A stretch of DNA of 21,977 bases from CAZXDS01 sp964639525 (GTDB lineage Bacteria; Bacteroidota; Ignavibacteria; Ignavibacteriales; Melioribacteraceae), in assembly GCA_964639525.1 (NCBI GenBank), contig CAZXDS010000033.1, positions 1 through 21,977 of the forward strand. The letters run 5' to 3'. Below, in pieces: positions 8,201 through 15,568 of the stretch (positions within the stretch are counted from its first letter, which is position 1; each line of letters starts with the position of its first letter). A model generated the notes under the pieces. That model was not told where the DNA came from. It did not search any database and worked only from the letters and a program-made list of their open reading frames with translations. The translations under genes were made by a program, and so were the position numbers.

Positions 8201-8912
8201 TAAGGATTTACAAGCACAGCCGAGAAGATACAATACTTCACCAATTTGGTCGGGACTGATGAATGACGGCAGGGCTTATTCCGCTTACACTTACAATGTT
8301 GAAAGATTGGTTCCGTGGAGAACACTTACTGGCAGACAACATCTGTATTTGGATCACGAAATGTATATCGCATTTGGCGAGCATTTACCGACTTACAAAC
8401 CTTCGCCGAAACCTGAAGTTTACGGTGATTTGCGTGAGACTTTAAAAGAAGGAAAGGCAAAAGTATTCAACTGTTTAACACCACACGGAAAGTGGCATAT
8501 TCATTCTACTTACGGAGACAATATTAGAATGCTTACCCTTTCGCGTGGCTGTGAACCTGTTTGGATAAACGAAGAAGATGCTACAGAATTAGAAATTAAG
8601 GATAATGATTGGGTCGAGGTTTATAACGATCACGGTGTCTATTGTGCAAGAGCGGTTGTAAGTAATAGAATTCCCAAAGGCGTTTCGATTGTTTATCACG
8701 CTGTTGAAAGAACAGTTGGTATTCCAAAATCTCAGGTTCGAGGAAACAAACGTGCCGGAGGAAATAACAGTTTTACAAGAACACATTTAAAACCGAATTT
8801 CCTTTGCGGTGGCTACGGACAGTTTACCTACGGATTTAATTATTGGGGACCATCCGCTCCGAACAGAGATACGCACGTAGTAATAAAAAAAATGGATAAG
8901 GTAGTTTTTTAA
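5292..8912 (+). CDS. narG: Respiratory nitrate reductase alpha subunit NarG
   Basis: Catalytic Mo-bis-MGD subunit that reduces nitrate to nitrite on the cytoplasmic side of the membrane. 1206 residues, slightly shorter than the E. coli protein. The FS0 [4Fe-4S] ligands are visible as H33, C37, C41 and C76 in STHGVNCTGGC and EPRGC. The molybdenum ligand Asp is D202 in FYDWYCDLP. GEQTDVAESADWYNS, GINHWYH and HAVERTVGIPKSQ are also hallmark blocks. The N-terminus (MSWIQDLISPDTRQWEEFYRN) is about 17 residues shorter before the His ligand than in E. coli, so the vestigial twin-arginine stretch that NarJ binds there is missing. There is no Tat or Sec signal, which fits a cytoplasm-facing enzyme. 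narH follows only after an intervening four-helix-bundle gene, 459 bp downstream. Confidence 0.98.
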   Translation: MSWIQDLISPDTRQWEEFYRNRFQHDKIVRSTHGVNCTGGCSWQIHVKEGIVVWETQQLDYPLLENKLPPYEPRGCQRGISFSWYLYSPLRIKYPLIRGILLDLYREEKRKTGDPLKAWENLQNNKENRARYQKARGKGGFRRTSWEEVLEIMAAANIYTAKKYGPDRVVGFSPIPAMSMLSYAAGGRFLQLFGGVNLSFYDWYCDLPNASPEIWGEQTDVAESADWYNSKFIAIMGSNPNMTRTPDVHFLAESRHNGTKAVVFSPDFSQVAKYADQWMPLHAGSDGAFWMAVTHVILKEFHHEKQVPYFLEYSKKYTDSPFLVELVKDGDNYTPGKLLRANKISQYKDVENGDWKFLNIDEETGNLVVPKGSVGHRWEKKGGNWNLKLENAGNDASYNPVLTLLNDNDEVLEVEFTEFGLDKKFKRGVPVKYVETTDGENIPVATVYDITMGQYGVARGLEGDYPKDYSDKDSSYTPAWQEIFTGVDSKSVLQFAREWSKTAEATEGRCSIIIGAGINHWYHNNLIYRAGIMALMLTGCVGKNGGGLNHYVGQEKLAPSDSWGTIAFAKDWVNAVRLQQTPIWHYINTCQYRYDGHFANYNTTPENDMTRGHNADKIFKSVRMGWMPFYPQFNENPLELCKEAANNGAKNDDEIKQYVLNKLKSKELKYSVSDPDAEENFPRTWYIWRGNAISGSMKGHEYLLKHYLGTHSNAIAKDIEDEKTEEVKWHEIAPKGKMDLVVDLNFRMDSSALYSDIVLPAASWYEKADLNSTDMHSFIHPLSAAIAPVWESKTDWQIFKEIAKATSELAKTHLSEIQKDIISAPLAHDSADEISQTSIKDWYEGECEAIPGKTMHKLAVVERDYTKIYDKYIALGENIRNNGLGAHGNHYNCEDEYDAMLAAPEHHVEKIGNKTYPSIREDEWAANAVLKLSSLTNGELTFRAYKNIEKKTGLVLADIAEGNRNLRLDYKDLQAQPRRYNTSPIWSGLMNDGRAYSAYTYNVERLVPWRTLTGRQHLYLDHEMYIAFGEHLPTYKPSPKPEVYGDLRETLKEGKAKVFNCLTPHGKWHIHSTYGDNIRMLTLSRGCEPVWINEEDATELEIKDNDWVEVYNDHGVYCARAVVSNRIPKGVSIVYHAVERTVGIPKSQVRGNKRAGGNNSFTRTHLKPNFLCGGYGQFTYGFNYWGPSAPNRDTHVVIKKMDKVVF

Positions 8913-8929
8913 TTTATAATTTATGATTG

Positions 8930-8942
8930 ATTATTTATTATT
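8930..8942 (-). repeat. Left flanking inverted copy beside the four-helix-bundle gene
   Basis: Read on the minus strand this 13-mer is AATAATAAATAAT. It is identical to the core repeated twice on the plus strand after the four-helix-bundle gene (9305-9317 and 9347-9359). The gene is therefore bracketed by inverted copies. The sequence is low complexity, which limits the weight of the match. Confidence 0.5.
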
Positions 8943-8954
8943 TGGGATCGAACA

Positions 8955-9323
8955 ATGAATAAAGAAGAATTAAAGAAACGGACAAAAGTTTTTGCACATA
9001 GGTGTGTAAAATTGGCATTGAGTTTACCAAATTCAATTTTAGGAAGACATTTACAAGGGCAGTTGATAAGATGTTCAACATCAGTTGCGGCAAATTATAG
9101 AGCTGCTTGTATTGCACAATCAAAAGCGAGTTTTACGGCAAAGTTAAGCATTGTAATTGAGGAAGCTGACGAATCTTTATTCTGGTTAGAATTTATACTT
9201 GAAGAGAATTTAATTAAAAAAGAACGAATTAATTCATTATTAAAAGAAGCATCTGAACTAACGGCAATATTTGTTGCATCAAGGAAAACGATTCAAACAA
9301 AGAAAATAATAAATAATAATTAG
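8955..9323 (+). CDS. Four-helix-bundle protein (S23/23S rRNA intervening-sequence protein family)
   Basis: 122-residue, mostly helical protein of the small four-helix-bundle family (TIGR02436/IVP). Typical features are the opening ELKKRTKVFAHRCVKLALSLP, the LIRCSTSVAANYRAA core (about 38-52, with conserved S-x-A-N-Y), ESLFWLEFI and LLKEASELTAIF. Family members are known from 23S rRNA intervening sequences and, as the distant relative Avd, from diversity-generating retroelements; no enzymatic role is known. It interrupts the otherwise continuous narG-narH order, starts 42 bp after narG, and its ends are bracketed by AT-rich inverted and direct repeats. Its start is preceded by only a weak SD (TTTGGGATCGAAC). 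I infer that it is a recent passenger in the operon with no nitrate-specific role, but this is unproven. Confidence 0.88.
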   Translation: MNKEELKKRTKVFAHRCVKLALSLPNSILGRHLQGQLIRCSTSVAANYRAACIAQSKASFTAKLSIVIEEADESLFWLEFILEENLIKKERINSLLKEASELTAIFVASRKTIQTKKIINNN

Positions 9324-9367
9324 TCAATAATAAATTAATGTTAATCAATAATAAATAATAGATAAAA
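9305..9367 (+). repeat. Three 21-bp tandem units at the narH-proximal side
   Basis: Units begin exactly 21 bp apart at 9305, 9326 and 9347. Each starts with AATAATAAAT; the first two end in TAGTC and TAATC and the third runs into the narH leader. The first overlaps the 3' end and stop codon of the four-helix-bundle gene. Together with the inverted copy at 8930-8942 they mark both borders of the inserted segment. Confidence 0.6.
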
Positions 9368-9371
9368 AATT

Positions 9372-10928
9372 ATGGACGTAAGATCACAAGTATCAATGCT
9401 GTTTCACCTTGATAAGTGTATTGGCTGCCACACATGTTCAATAGCTTGTAAAAATATTTGGACTGACAGAAAGGGCGCCGAATATATGTGGTGGAATAAT
9501 GTCGAAACTAAACCGGGAACAGGTTATCCTACAAAATGGGAAGACCAGAATATTTACAAAGGCGGTTGGGAAAAGAAAGACAAAAAAGGAAATATCCAAC
9601 TAAAAGGTGCAGGTAAATTCAAGGGATTGAAAAATATTTTCCATAATCCGAGTTTACCGGTAATGGATGATTACTACGAACCATGGACTTATAAATATTC
9701 AAATTTAATTGAGTCACCGGCAATGGACGACCAACCGACAGCAAGACCGGTTTCACTTGTTACGGGCAAACCGATTGACGTAAAAGCCGGACCAAACTGG
9801 GATGACGATCTCAGTGGTTCGCCTGATTACGCGAGAAAAGACCCGAACTTAGAAAACCTGTCTCCTGCAGAACAAGATGCAATGTTTCAGTTAGAACAAA
9901 TGGCATTCTTTTATTTACCGAGAATTTGCAACCATTGTTTAAATCCTGCTTGTGTAGCTTCTTGCCCTTCGGGTGCAATTTATAAACGAGGTGAAGACGG
10001 CGTTGTTTTAATAAATCAAAAAGTTTGCCGTGCATGGAGAATGTGTGTTACCGCTTGTCCGTATAAAAAGACTTACTATAACTGGAGTACAGGGAAATCG
10101 GAAAAATGTATTTTATGTTATCCAAGAATAGAAGCCGGAGTTGCTCCTGCTTGTATGCACTCGTGTGTAGGAAGAATCCGTTATCTCGGAGTTATGCTTT
10201 ACGATGCCGATAAAATTGAAAGTGTTGCTTCGGCAGATGAAAGCAATCTTGTTGAAAGTCAGTTGGATATTTTATTAGATCCGAATGACCCTGGAGTAAT
10301 AAGAGCAGCAAAGGAAAACGGAGTAGCTGATTCGACAATCAAGGCGGCACAACAATCGCCGGTTTACAAATTTGTAAAAGAATGGGGTTTGGCACTCCCT
10401 CTTCACCCTGAATTTAGAACAATGCCGATGTTATTTTACGTTCCGCCGCTGCTTCCGGTAATGGCTTCATTAAGCACGGTTAAAAACAAAGCACAAAACG
10501 ATAAATTAGACCCGATTGCAAAAAAATGGGATGACGACTGGCTTTACGATACTTCAACGGAAGAACTTTGGGGAACTATTGAAAATGCAAGATTCCCACT
10601 GCAGTACATGGCTAATTTATTTAGTGCCGGAGATACAAAAAAAGTATCGGCAATATTGAAAAAAATGATGGCAGTTCGAATACACAGAAGAGATGTTACT
10701 GTTGGTGATCTTCCTGAAGAAAAAGCTAAGGATGCGTTAAAAGATGTCGGATTATCCGTCGCAGAAGCCGATGCTATTTACTATTTAACATCACTTCCCA
10801 AATTTGACGACAGATTTGTAATACCCGCTTCACATAGGGAATTAGCAATTGAAATGCTTGAAGATACCGGTGATGTTAAAGGCTCAACAGGTTTTGGTTT
10901 TAAAGAAAAACCGGCAAGAGGAATTTAA
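9372..10928 (+). CDS. narH: Respiratory nitrate reductase beta subunit NarH
   Basis: Iron-sulfur electron-transfer subunit linking NarI haems to NarG; 518 residues. The cluster ligands read exactly as in E. coli with a two-residue shift. Group I is C16, C19, C22, C26; group II is C186, C189, C194, C198. Group III is C219, W222, C225, C229, where the Trp marks the [3Fe-4S] site. Group IV is C246, C249, C261, C265. CRAWRMCVTACPYKK and CVGRIRYLGV are diagnostic. No signal peptide, as expected for the cytoplasmic side. The start ATG at 9372 lies just beyond the 21-bp repeat array, so the leader has lost any clear SD; translation may be affected by the upstream insertion. narJ begins 2 bp after its stop. 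Confidence 0.98.
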   Translation: MDVRSQVSMLFHLDKCIGCHTCSIACKNIWTDRKGAEYMWWNNVETKPGTGYPTKWEDQNIYKGGWEKKDKKGNIQLKGAGKFKGLKNIFHNPSLPVMDDYYEPWTYKYSNLIESPAMDDQPTARPVSLVTGKPIDVKAGPNWDDDLSGSPDYARKDPNLENLSPAEQDAMFQLEQMAFFYLPRICNHCLNPACVASCPSGAIYKRGEDGVVLINQKVCRAWRMCVTACPYKKTYYNWSTGKSEKCILCYPRIEAGVAPACMHSCVGRIRYLGVMLYDADKIESVASADESNLVESQLDILLDPNDPGVIRAAKENGVADSTIKAAQQSPVYKFVKEWGLALPLHPEFRTMPMLFYVPPLLPVMASLSTVKNKAQNDKLDPIAKKWDDDWLYDTSTEELWGTIENARFPLQYMANLFSAGDTKKVSAILKKMMAVRIHRRDVTVGDLPEEKAKDALKDVGLSVAEADAIYYLTSLPKFDDRFVIPASHRELAIEMLEDTGDVKGSTGFGFKEKPARGI

Positions 10929-10930
10929 TA

Positions 10931-11602
10931 ATGATGAAAAATAAAAATATTGAGCATTATAAATATTTGGCAGACATTGTTGATTATCCGCGTTCCGACT
11001 TTTTAAACAAGGTAAAAACAGCCGAAGAATTTTTGACGGAATATGACTCCGAAACTATTTCAATAATTCAAGAGTTTGTTCAATTCATTGATATTACAGA
11101 ACCGGAAAAAATTGAGGAACTGTATTTACGCACATTTGATATCCAAGCAGTTACAACTCTTGATATCGGTTATGTCCTTTTCGGAGATGATTACAAGCGT
11201 GGGAAACTGCTTGCAAATTTGAATCAAGAGCATATCGCCGTAAATAATGATTGCGGAACTGAGCTTGCTGATTATTTACCCAATTTATTGAGATTGCTTC
11301 CCAAGATTACAAATGACGAATTTAGGAATGAATTGGTCGAAATAATTATTCTTCCAGCCCTTACAAAAATCATTAAGGAATTTGATGTGAAATGTATTGA
11401 AATGAAGAACAATGTTTATAAAAGAAAGTACAAAACTCTTATTGAACAGCCGGAAAATCACGGAAGAATTTTCCTGAAACCGCTGCTTGTCATTCAAAAA
11501 GTTTTGGAGAAGGATTTTAACTTAAACGCTCCGGCTTTGATTGAGGAACAAAACGATACAAGTTTTACTAATTCCATAATAACGGAAATAAAAATTGATT
11601 AA
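10931..11602 (+). CDS. narJ: Nitrate reductase assembly chaperone NarJ
   Basis: 223-residue cytoplasmic protein of the NarJ/TorD helical chaperone family, needed for cofactor loading of NarG but not part of the final enzyme. Characteristic segments are YKYLADIVDYP (9-20), EELYLRTFDIQAVTTLDIGYVLFGDDYKRGKLLANL (about 62-97) and ELADYLPNLLRLLP. It starts 2 bp after narH, with an AGAGGAA SD (10917-10923) inside the narH 3' end. That spacing suggests translational coupling. Its partner sequence in E. coli is the NarG N-terminus, which is shortened in this NarG. Confidence 0.92.
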   Translation: MMKNKNIEHYKYLADIVDYPRSDFLNKVKTAEEFLTEYDSETISIIQEFVQFIDITEPEKIEELYLRTFDIQAVTTLDIGYVLFGDDYKRGKLLANLNQEHIAVNNDCGTELADYLPNLLRLLPKITNDEFRNELVEIIILPALTKIIKEFDVKCIEMKNNVYKRKYKTLIEQPENHGRIFLKPLLVIQKVLEKDFNLNAPALIEEQNDTSFTNSIITEIKID

Positions 11603-11622
11603 CAACAAAGTGATTATCTGAT

Positions 11623-12351
11623 ATGAATACATTTTATAATTTTCTTTTTATCGCCTTACCATATGTGGCTTTAACGGTGTTTCTAATAGGAACTATTTAT
11701 CGCTATAAGGGAACTAAGTTCAAATTTTCTTCATTATCTTCACAGTTTTTGGAAGGGCGAAAACTCTTCTGGGGATCAGTTCCATTTCACTGGGGACTTT
11801 TATTTTTATTCTTCGGGCATTTAATTGCTTTTTTAATTCCCGGTAGTATTATAGCTTGGAACCGTGAACCACTGAGGCTTGTAATTTTGGAAATTACCGG
11901 ATTTGTTTTCGGACTTAGTGTGCTTATTGGGATGACAAATCTTTTTGTAAGACGCACTACCGATGCACGAATCAGAGTTATTACAAGCAAAATGGATTTA
12001 ATAATCGAGCTGCTAATTATAATTCAAGTAATTCTCGGACTTTGGATTGCTTACGGCTATCGTTGGGGTTCATCGTGGTTCTCTGCTGTTTTATCTCCTT
12101 ATCTTTGGTCAATCTTTTACCTAAATCCAAATATTGATGCAGTCTCCAATATGCCCTTAGTTATCCAGCTTCACATATCAATCGCATTTGTAATTGTTCT
12201 TTTAATTCCATTTTCAAGATTAGTCCATTTGTTGGTATTTCCGGCACATTATATATGGAGACCTTACCAGCGAGTTATCTGGTATTGGGACAGAAAGAAA
12301 GTACGCACAACAAAATTTCCTTGGAATGTGAATAAATCAAAAAATAATTAA
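11623..12351 (+). CDS. narI: Respiratory nitrate reductase gamma subunit NarI (cytochrome b)
   Basis: Five-helix membrane dihaem cytochrome b that oxidises quinol and passes electrons to NarH; 242 residues. The four haem b ligands are H56 and H66 (PFHWGLLFLFFGH), the same numbers as in E. coli, and H184 and H202 (QLHISIAFVIVLLIPFSRLVH). The C-terminal Y-x-R-V-I-W segment that packs against NarGH is present (about 215-220). It lies 20 bp after narJ, completing the narGHJI set. Confidence 0.97.
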   Translation: MNTFYNFLFIALPYVALTVFLIGTIYRYKGTKFKFSSLSSQFLEGRKLFWGSVPFHWGLLFLFFGHLIAFLIPGSIIAWNREPLRLVILEITGFVFGLSVLIGMTNLFVRRTTDARIRVITSKMDLIIELLIIIQVILGLWIAYGYRWGSSWFSAVLSPYLWSIFYLNPNIDAVSNMPLVIQLHISIAFVIVLLIPFSRLVHLLVFPAHYIWRPYQRVIWYWDRKKVRTTKFPWNVNKSKNN

Positions 12352-12414
12352 TTTTTTTTAGAATATTCTGTTTAAAGATACAGCACAATTCTTTATTTAA
12401 ATAGGAAAAAGAAT

Positions 12415-13878
12415 ATGGAAAATACAGTTACAAAAAAAGCACATAAAATGCTGTTTTTCAATACTTTGGCTTTTACAATTTGTTTTGCAGCATGGATGTT
12501 GAACGGAGTATTGGTTACATTTTTGGTTGATAATCAAGTATTTAATTGGGGCCCAATTGAGATTGGATGGCTGATGGGAATTCCGGTGCTGGCTGGAGCA
12601 ATATTCAGATTACCGGCAGGTATTTTAACTGATAAATATGGAGGTAAACCTATTTATGCAGGATTATTAATTTTTAGTGCTATCCCAATGTTTTTACTTT
12701 CTTATGCCAATAGTTTCTTTTGGTTTGCACTTGCAAGTTTTGGATTTGGATTAACCGGAATTAGTTTCGCAATTGGAATTGCATATACTTCAGTTTGGTA
12801 TCCGAAACATTGGCAGGGAAGAGCACTTGGAATTTTTGGAGCCGGAAATGCCGGAGCTGCTCTTACAACTTTATTGGCACCATCAATACTTAAAAGTTTA
12901 ACAAACAACGGTGCTAACATTGAAGGCTGGAGAAACTTACCTGTAATTTATGCAGTTGCATTAGTTGCCATGGGTATCATATTTTTAATATTTACAGAAA
13001 ATAAAAAGCCTGCTGCACACAACAAAACGATAACGCAATTACTACAGCCTTTAAAAGATATTCGAGTTTGGCGATTTGGTCTTTATTATTTTCTCGTTTT
13101 CGGAATGTTTGTTTCATTCTCACAATGGTTGGTACCTTACTTTGTAAATGTATATTATCTGCCGTTAGTTACAGCGGGAGTTTTTGCAGCTTTGTTTAGT
13201 TTTCCATCCGGTGTTATTCGTGCAGTTGGGGGCTGGATGTCGGATAAATGGGGAGCAAGAAAAGTTTTATTTTATGTTCTTTCTGCTTCGGTTATAATTA
13301 GTTTGATGCTTACTATACCTAGAATGGAAGTTTATTCACCCGGTAGAGGTGTGATGAATAAAAAAGCAGGTACGGTTACTTTTGTATCTGATACAAAAAT
13401 CCAAGTCGGTGAAAAATCATATAACGTTATTTCTAAATCAGCGAAAAGTGAAATTACCGACGATCAGCTTTTAGTTTTACCAACTAAAGAAGTGTGGCAG
13501 GAGCCAATTGTAAAAGTTGGTAATAAAGTAAACAAAAAAGAATTGCTGGCAAAAGGTGTTACCAGAATTTACTTTCAGGCAAATGTTTGGATATTTGCCA
13601 TTCTAATGATAATTATAGGAAGTGTTTGGGGTATTGGTAAAGCCGGTGTTTATAAATTAATTCCCGATCATTTTCCGGACGAAGTCGGGGTTGTTGGTGG
13701 AATGGTTGGTGTGCTTGGCGGACTTGGCGGATTTTTTGGTCCGATTATATTTGGATATTTATTGGAAGGTACCGGTTTGTGGACAAGCTGCTGGATGTTC
13801 ATGCTGTTCTTATCAGCCGTATGTTTAATTTGGCTTAACCGTTCGTCTGAAGAAGTTGTGAAAGCAGAAAATAAATAA
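12415..13878 (+). CDS. narK: NarK-type nitrate/nitrite transporter 1 (MFS), with periplasmic insert
   Basis: 487-residue major facilitator transporter of the nitrate/nitrite porter family. Substrate-binding arginines are R65 (GAIFRLPAG) and R269 (GVIRAVGGW). The Gly-rich nitrate signature is GFGLTGISFAIGIAYTSVWYP (first part, from 111) plus GIFGAGNAGAA (139-149). Between helices 9 and 10, on the outer side, it carries an insert of about 80 residues (about 303-385) with a beta-rich look (GTVTFVSDTKIQV, EKSYNVI). This short form without the extra helices resembles NarK1, usually thought to be a nitrate importer by proton symport; transport direction is inferred. It starts 63 bp after narI with an AGGAAAAAG leader. 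Confidence 0.9.
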   Translation: MENTVTKKAHKMLFFNTLAFTICFAAWMLNGVLVTFLVDNQVFNWGPIEIGWLMGIPVLAGAIFRLPAGILTDKYGGKPIYAGLLIFSAIPMFLLSYANSFFWFALASFGFGLTGISFAIGIAYTSVWYPKHWQGRALGIFGAGNAGAALTTLLAPSILKSLTNNGANIEGWRNLPVIYAVALVAMGIIFLIFTENKKPAAHNKTITQLLQPLKDIRVWRFGLYYFLVFGMFVSFSQWLVPYFVNVYYLPLVTAGVFAALFSFPSGVIRAVGGWMSDKWGARKVLFYVLSASVIISLMLTIPRMEVYSPGRGVMNKKAGTVTFVSDTKIQVGEKSYNVISKSAKSEITDDQLLVLPTKEVWQEPIVKVGNKVNKKELLAKGVTRIYFQANVWIFAILMIIIGSVWGIGKAGVYKLIPDHFPDEVGVVGGMVGVLGGLGGFFGPIIFGYLLEGTGLWTSCWMFMLFLSAVCLIWLNRSSEEVVKAENK

Positions 13879-13943
13879 ATGTTGTAAATATTTTATAATG
13901 CTTTTTTGAATAAATAATTAAATATTAATAATTGGAGTAGGAA

Positions 13944-15548
13944 ATGTCGCAAGTTAATATTAGTGACTGGAGAGTTGAAGATAATGAATTCTGGAATTCG
14001 ACAGGAAAAAAGATTGCAAATAAAAACCTTTGGATTTCAATTCCTGCTCTTTTACTTGCCTTTGCAGTATGGATAATGTGGAGTATTATAGCCACAAAAA
14101 TGAAAGAATTCGGCTATAATTTTGGAATGATAACTAACGGGATGACTCCTGCTGAAATAACTGCAAAACTAAAGGACATTAACAGTTTGTATTACACACT
14201 TCCGGCAATTGCAGGTCTTGCAGGTGCAACTCTCAGAATTCCGAATTCGTTTTTAATTTCTTTAGGTGGAGGCAGAAATGTAATTTTTGTTACAACCGGT
14301 TTACTACTTATTCCTGCAATTGGTGTTGGTTTTGCTTTGCAAGATATTAATACTTCTTATATGACGTTTGCTGTTTTTGCTGCATTATCGGGATTTGGCG
14401 GAGGAAATTTTGCTTCATCAATGAGTAATATCAGTTATTTCTTTCCAAAAAAAATGCAGGGTACTTCGCTGGGGTTAAATGCGGGTATAGGCAACCTTGG
14501 CGTTGGTGTAATGCAGAAAACTATTCCATGGGTAATTGGAATATTTTTATTCAGTGCTGTTGGTAAAAACGGTGTTGAAGTAGTTGGACAAGGACTTTCG
14601 GGTATTCAAAATGCCGGATGGGTTTGGGTTCCGGTGTTAGTTATTGCTACAATTGCCGCTTTTTTTGGAATGAATAATGTTGCTACCGGTACACCGAAAC
14701 TTCCGAATACAATTCAAGGTGTTTCAAAAACATTTTATTTAATATTTCTTGGTTTAATAGCATCATCTTTTGGAGCCTATTTGCTTATAGGACTAAAATT
14801 AAATATGTGGATAGTTCTTCCAATTGTTATAATTGTAGCAGTTGCTTTAATGAAGTATGCAACTCCCGGTGAAATAAAAGATAATTTGAATAAACAATTT
14901 GCCATTTTTGACAACAAGCATAATTGGATTATGACAATAATTTATACAATGACGTTTGGTTCTTTCATTGGATTTTCTGCAGCTTTCCCCAAATTATGTC
15001 AAGATATTTTTGTTTATTCAAATTCTGCCGATCCGACTTATGTAAATCCTAATGCACCTAATTTTTTAATGTGGGTCTTTATTGGTCCTGTGATTGGTGC
15101 TTTAATAAGACCGGTTGGAGGTTGGCTGTCCGATAAAATAAACAGCGGTTCCAAAGTAACCGGTTACAGCACTGTTGCACAAATTATTGCAACTTTATTT
15201 GTTGCCTATTTTGTTATTCAAGCAAAGAATAGTGCAACTCCTGAAGATTATTGGTGGCCTTTCTTCATATTTTTTATGATACTGTTTCTTACCACCGGTA
15301 TTGGCAACGGCTCTACATTCAGAAGTATTCCTTATATATTCAGCAAAGAGCAAGCAGGTCCCGTACTTGGCTGGACCTCGGCAATTGCTGCATACGGAGC
15401 TTTTATTATTCCAAAAGTATTTGGTCAGCAAATTAAGAGCGGAACTCCCGAGTATGCTCTTTATGGGTTTGCATTTTATTATGCTGTTTGTTTGGTATTA
15501 AATTGGTATTATTACACACGTAAAAATGCTGAAATAAAAAACCCATAA
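13944..15548 (+). CDS. narK: NarK-type nitrate/nitrite transporter 2 (MFS)
   Basis: 534-residue transporter of the E. coli NarK/NarU type, probably a nitrate/nitrite antiporter. Key arginines are R98 (ATLRIPNSF) and R389 (GALIRPVGGWLSD). The two nitrate signatures are seen as GFGGGNFASSMSNISYFFP (150-168) and GIGNGSTFRSIPYIF. Two additional hydrophobic segments (about 265-284 and 287-303) sit between the halves, so 14 membrane helices are possible instead of 12. A strong SD (GGAG, 13934-13937) precedes the ATG by 6 bp. Two different NarKs in tandem suggest a division of labour, import by one and exchange by the other, as described for paired NarKs in other denitrifiers. Confidence 0.93.
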   Translation: MSQVNISDWRVEDNEFWNSTGKKIANKNLWISIPALLLAFAVWIMWSIIATKMKEFGYNFGMITNGMTPAEITAKLKDINSLYYTLPAIAGLAGATLRIPNSFLISLGGGRNVIFVTTGLLLIPAIGVGFALQDINTSYMTFAVFAALSGFGGGNFASSMSNISYFFPKKMQGTSLGLNAGIGNLGVGVMQKTIPWVIGIFLFSAVGKNGVEVVGQGLSGIQNAGWVWVPVLVIATIAAFFGMNNVATGTPKLPNTIQGVSKTFYLIFLGLIASSFGAYLLIGLKLNMWIVLPIVIIVAVALMKYATPGEIKDNLNKQFAIFDNKHNWIMTIIYTMTFGSFIGFSAAFPKLCQDIFVYSNSADPTYVNPNAPNFLMWVFIGPVIGALIRPVGGWLSDKINSGSKVTGYSTVAQIIATLFVAYFVIQAKNSATPEDYWWPFFIFFMILFLTTGIGNGSTFRSIPYIFSKEQAGPVLGWTSAIAAYGAFIIPKVFGQQIKSGTPEYALYGFAFYYAVCLVLNWYYYTRKNAEIKNP

Positions 15549-15568
15549 TAATATAGAAAGTAGATAAA

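Noticed and set aside
6326..8325. Several open frames of 60-100 codons antisense to narG.
   Set aside because: They are shadows of a strongly conserved coding frame, have no family resemblance and no ribosome binding sites of note.
8955..9323. Avd accessory protein of a diversity-generating retroelement.
   Set aside because: No reverse transcriptase, template repeat or variable target gene is in the window; the general four-helix-bundle family is the safer call.
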